The position numbers and the translations under genes were made by a program. The notes below the pieces were generated by a model. It saw only the letters and a list, made by a program, of their open reading frames with translations. It was not told the origin of the DNA and did not search any database. A stretch of 8,415 bases of DNA from Thermoprotei archaeon (GTDB lineage: Archaea; Thermoproteota; Thermoprotei; Thermofilales; B15-G2), in the NCBI GenBank assembly GCA_003649445.1, contig QMRV01000077.1, forward strand, positions 1 through 8,415, written 5' to 3'. This document shows positions 6,344 through 8,415 of this stretch, piece by piece (positions within the stretch are counted from its first letter, which is position 1; every line of letters starts with the position of its first letter).

Positions 6344-7432
6344 ATGAGAACATATGATGATTTAGAAGGTTTTATTGATTATACGAGTGAGAAAGAGTGG
6401 GAAAATTATATTAGGAGTACTGTAATTCCATTATGGAAGTATTCATGGTTGCTCAAAGAGTTTTTTGAAGAACTGAAAAGAGAATTTGACAACTTACCCT
6501 TAAGTGAAGTAAAGAAAGAAGATTTGCCTTTACTCCTAGGAGGTGTAAAGCTTTTAAGTGAAGAAATATATTCTCGAAATAGTTTAGCTAAATTCTACTG
6601 TAGGTTCTTTGGTTTAAGAATAAAGGATTTAAAATCTTGGATAATCCAGCAACAGTATGGAGAGAATTTAGTAGAGACTACTGTTGAAGTTGTAGAAACA
6701 GGTTTCATTGAATTCGTTAAAGAGGTTTTCGATATTCTCGACTACGCTCTTCAAAAACAGACTTTAGTTCTTGATTATGAAGAACCTCAGCTTAACTATG
6801 AAGAACTTAAAAGAAATCCGGGTAAAGTTAAAGAATTGATTAAAAACTGGTATCAAGCACTATTGAACATTACTCTGAACTATAATTATGGAACATTTTT
6901 CCTTTGTTCTATAAATCAAGTAACCTACAAGTTCATGAAAGCTGCTTACCCCAGAATAGACCAAATTCTCGATTTTCTCAAAAACGAATTCGGCTTAACG
7001 GAACTAGACTGGAATAATCCCATTAACCCAGAAACCCAAACATACAAAGACTATACAATCTACTGCTTTCCTGAATACAATCCTAGAAAACCCGGTAAAT
7101 CCTTTGGAGGAGCAATCTGTAGACTCAATGAAATTATATGGATTAACTTTTCTTACTCAATGAGTACTAAAGAAGCTTTGAGTATGCTTTTCAATAAAGT
7201 ACCAGATCTCAAAAAAGAATATGAGGAAAGAATCATATCAAAACTTCCTGAAAAATATTACTCAACAATCTACTTTAGAGGTATTATAGCTTCAGAAAGT
7301 CTTTCAGGAATAGAGGTAAGCAGAAAAACTCTTATGGAGATGCTAGATGAAAATATGCCATGGCTTTTCACAAATTTAATAAAAATACACAGTGTATATG
7401 AAAATGGTTTCAGATTTACTTGTATTGGGTGA
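6344..7432 (+). CDS. Unknown protein, first of two tandem paralogs
   Basis: ATG 6344 to TGA 7430-7432, 362 residues, preceded by a Shine-Dalgarno-like site. The protein is soluble and largely helical, rich in Glu, Lys, Tyr and Trp, with no signal peptide or membrane helix. Motifs shared with the next gene are YDD near the N-terminus, EKEWENYIR (17-24 region), LLGGV at 64-68, NSLAKFY at 79-85, a NYGTFF stretch near 181-186, KAAYP at 199-203 and LNEIIW at 261-266. The C-terminal ~95 residues differ between the two. No nuclease, protease, kinase or DNA-binding motif is visible. It is divergent from the ATPase gene and five bases upstream of its paralog, so it is the first gene of an operon. AT content is clearly higher than in the ATPase gene and codons favour AGA, GAA and ATA, which suggests separate acquisition. 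Coding is certain; function is unknown. Confidence 0.92.
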   Translation: MRTYDDLEGFIDYTSEKEWENYIRSTVIPLWKYSWLLKEFFEELKREFDNLPLSEVKKEDLPLLLGGVKLLSEEIYSRNSLAKFYCRFFGLRIKDLKSWIIQQQYGENLVETTVEVVETGFIEFVKEVFDILDYALQKQTLVLDYEEPQLNYEELKRNPGKVKELIKNWYQALLNITLNYNYGTFFLCSINQVTYKFMKAAYPRIDQILDFLKNEFGLTELDWNNPINPETQTYKDYTIYCFPEYNPRKPGKSFGGAICRLNEIIWINFSYSMSTKEALSMLFNKVPDLKKEYEERIISKLPEKYYSTIYFRGIIASESLSGIEVSRKTLMEMLDENMPWLFTNLIKIHSVYENGFRFTCIG

Positions 7433-7434
7433 GG
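7427..7434 (+). promoter_or_regulatory. Ribosome binding site (GGGTGAGG) overlapping the stop of the first paralog
   Basis: The site contains the TGA stop of the upstream gene and ends three bases before ATG 7438. It is a strong archaeal-type site and indicates coupled translation of the two paralogs. Confidence 0.65.
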
Positions 7435-7437
7435 AAA

Positions 7438-8415
7438 ATGGAGAGTTATGATGAAATTATAGGATTTAATTATGTTGATGAAAATGAGTGGATAAATTGG
7501 ATTAGAGAAAAGCTTCTGCCTTTATATAAGCAGCTTTCTATTATCTTGAAACTAAGAGAATATTTAGAGAATATTCTTAAAACAAATTTCAAAGACGCTC
7601 TAAGTAAACAATCTATTAAGGAAATACTATTGGGTGGCGTGACAGAAGAAGGAGAATATAGTGCTAATAGTCTCGCTAAACTTTATAAAGATGCACTAGG
7701 AGTCTCAATTAATCCTAAAGAGTGGATTGCTTACTGTAAAGCTGGATTAGATCCTGCAGAAAATGGCATTAAATGCATGTTTGAGGATACATTTTTCCTA
7801 GCATTTGTGAATGAAATAAAGGAATTAGTTGAAAGAGTTCTTTTTAGAGTTGGAATAGAGCCTCAGACAATAGAAGATAGAGAAATTGAAGAAATAGTCG
7901 ATTTTCCTGAAAAACTTTTAGAAATAATTAGAGAGCTTTACAAATCTATAGTAAGTATTTCTGCTAACCATGACTACCACATGTTTTTTATACTAAACAC
8001 ACGCTGTATACCAAGGTTCTTTATCGAGAAAGCCTACCCTAAATTAAGGGAAAATTTTGAAAAAGTCTCAAAAATACTTGAATTAGAAGAAAAATTTGTT
8101 CCAAATGTTAGCGATGAAAAAATTAGAATTAATTATACATTAATTGGACATAAAGAAAACGGCTTAGCCTCTATTCTTTTCGAGCTAAATGAGAAAATAT
8201 GGGGAAAAATACCACAAGTCAAAATATTTGAAAACGTAGGTATAATTGTTCGAGACTTAAAAACCGAATACTACAACAACGCTAAGCAAGCACTCGAAAA
8301 AATAGGATGGAAAAAACCAGATTATATTCGATTAAGTGATCCTCCAGGAACTAAGCATGTCAGAGGATACTCGGGTCCCTGGTACTATACCTATTATATT
8401 GAAGGTATAATGATA
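7438..8415 (+). CDS. Unknown protein, second tandem paralog (3' partial)
   Basis: ATG 7438 opens a frame of 326 codons with no stop before the window end, so the C-terminus is missing. It follows the first paralog by five bases with a strong ribosome binding site. It shares the order and spacing of the family: YDE at 4-6, ENEWINWIR at about 15-23, LLGGV at 64-68 (the same residue numbers as in the first copy), NSLAKLY at 77-83, DYHMFF near 179-184, KAYP at 188-191 and LNEKIW at 240-245. Outside these blocks the copies have diverged strongly, so the duplication is old or the pair was inherited together. The visible C-terminal part (about 250-326) has no counterpart I can align, ending in an aromatic stretch (GYSGPWYYTYYIEG). 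There is no membrane helix and no recognised catalytic motif. AT-rich like its partner. It may act with the first copy as a heteromer (inference). Confidence 0.9.
   Translation, partial: MESYDEIIGFNYVDENEWINWIREKLLPLYKQLSIILKLREYLENILKTNFKDALSKQSIKEILLGGVTEEGEYSANSLAKLYKDALGVSINPKEWIAYCKAGLDPAENGIKCMFEDTFFLAFVNEIKELVERVLFRVGIEPQTIEDREIEEIVDFPEKLLEIIRELYKSIVSISANHDYHMFFILNTRCIPRFFIEKAYPKLRENFEKVSKILELEEKFVPNVSDEKIRINYTLIGHKENGLASILFELNEKIWGKIPQVKIFENVGIIVRDLKTEYYNNAKQALEKIGWKKPDYIRLSDPPGTKHVRGYSGPWYYTYYIEGIMI

Noticed and set aside
1..8415. tRNA, rRNA, CRISPR array, transposase or integrase
   Set aside because: I looked for cloverleaf segments, spaced direct repeats and transposase-like frames on both strands and saw none.

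Overview
The window looks like hyperthermophilic archaeal DNA, most likely Thermoprotei (Crenarchaeota). The evidence is BRE/TATA-like elements about 20-30 bases before start codons, one start that looks leaderless, GGTGAG-type ribosome binding sites at others, codon use rich in AGG/AGA, ATA and CTA, and a HerA-type ATPase with the LEEAH Walker B signature. I cannot name a genus. No rRNA, tRNA, CRISPR array, transposase or integrase is visible.

Layout. (1) Positions 1-856, minus strand: a two-gene unit, an 80-residue alpha/beta protein followed after one base by a coiled-coil protein with a C-terminal winged-helix-like region that runs off the window start. (2) Positions 857-1037: a divergent promoter region. 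(3) Positions 1038-2534, plus strand: a 498-residue protein with a long soluble part, a helical stalk and two membrane segments at the extreme C-terminus. (4) Positions 2535-2864: a gap between converging genes with small inverted repeats, a pyrimidine-rich tract and a possible remnant of a small membrane-protein frame. (5) Positions 2865-6209 (frame open to 6353), minus strand: a very large HerA/VirB4-type ATPase. It carries two serine/threonine-rich arms of nearly equal length around a roughly 100-residue glycine-rich core, and the core is bracketed by a duplicated TKTTPL motif. (6) Positions 6210-6343: a short divergent control region with a perfect 6-bp-arm palindrome. (7) Positions 6344-8415, plus strand: two tandem, clearly paralogous genes of a family I do not recognise, markedly more AT-rich than the rest. 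The second is cut by the window end.

How the genes may fit together (inference). A HerA/VirB4-type motor, a tail-anchored membrane protein and a coiled-coil/winged-helix protein could belong to a membrane-linked DNA or protein translocation system, or to an integrated element or defence island. The tandem paralogs are divergent from the motor gene and differ in composition, so they look like a separately acquired cassette. They could be accessory, cargo or defence genes. The large unrecognised parts (the ATPase arms and core, and the paralog family) are the best candidates for something undescribed.
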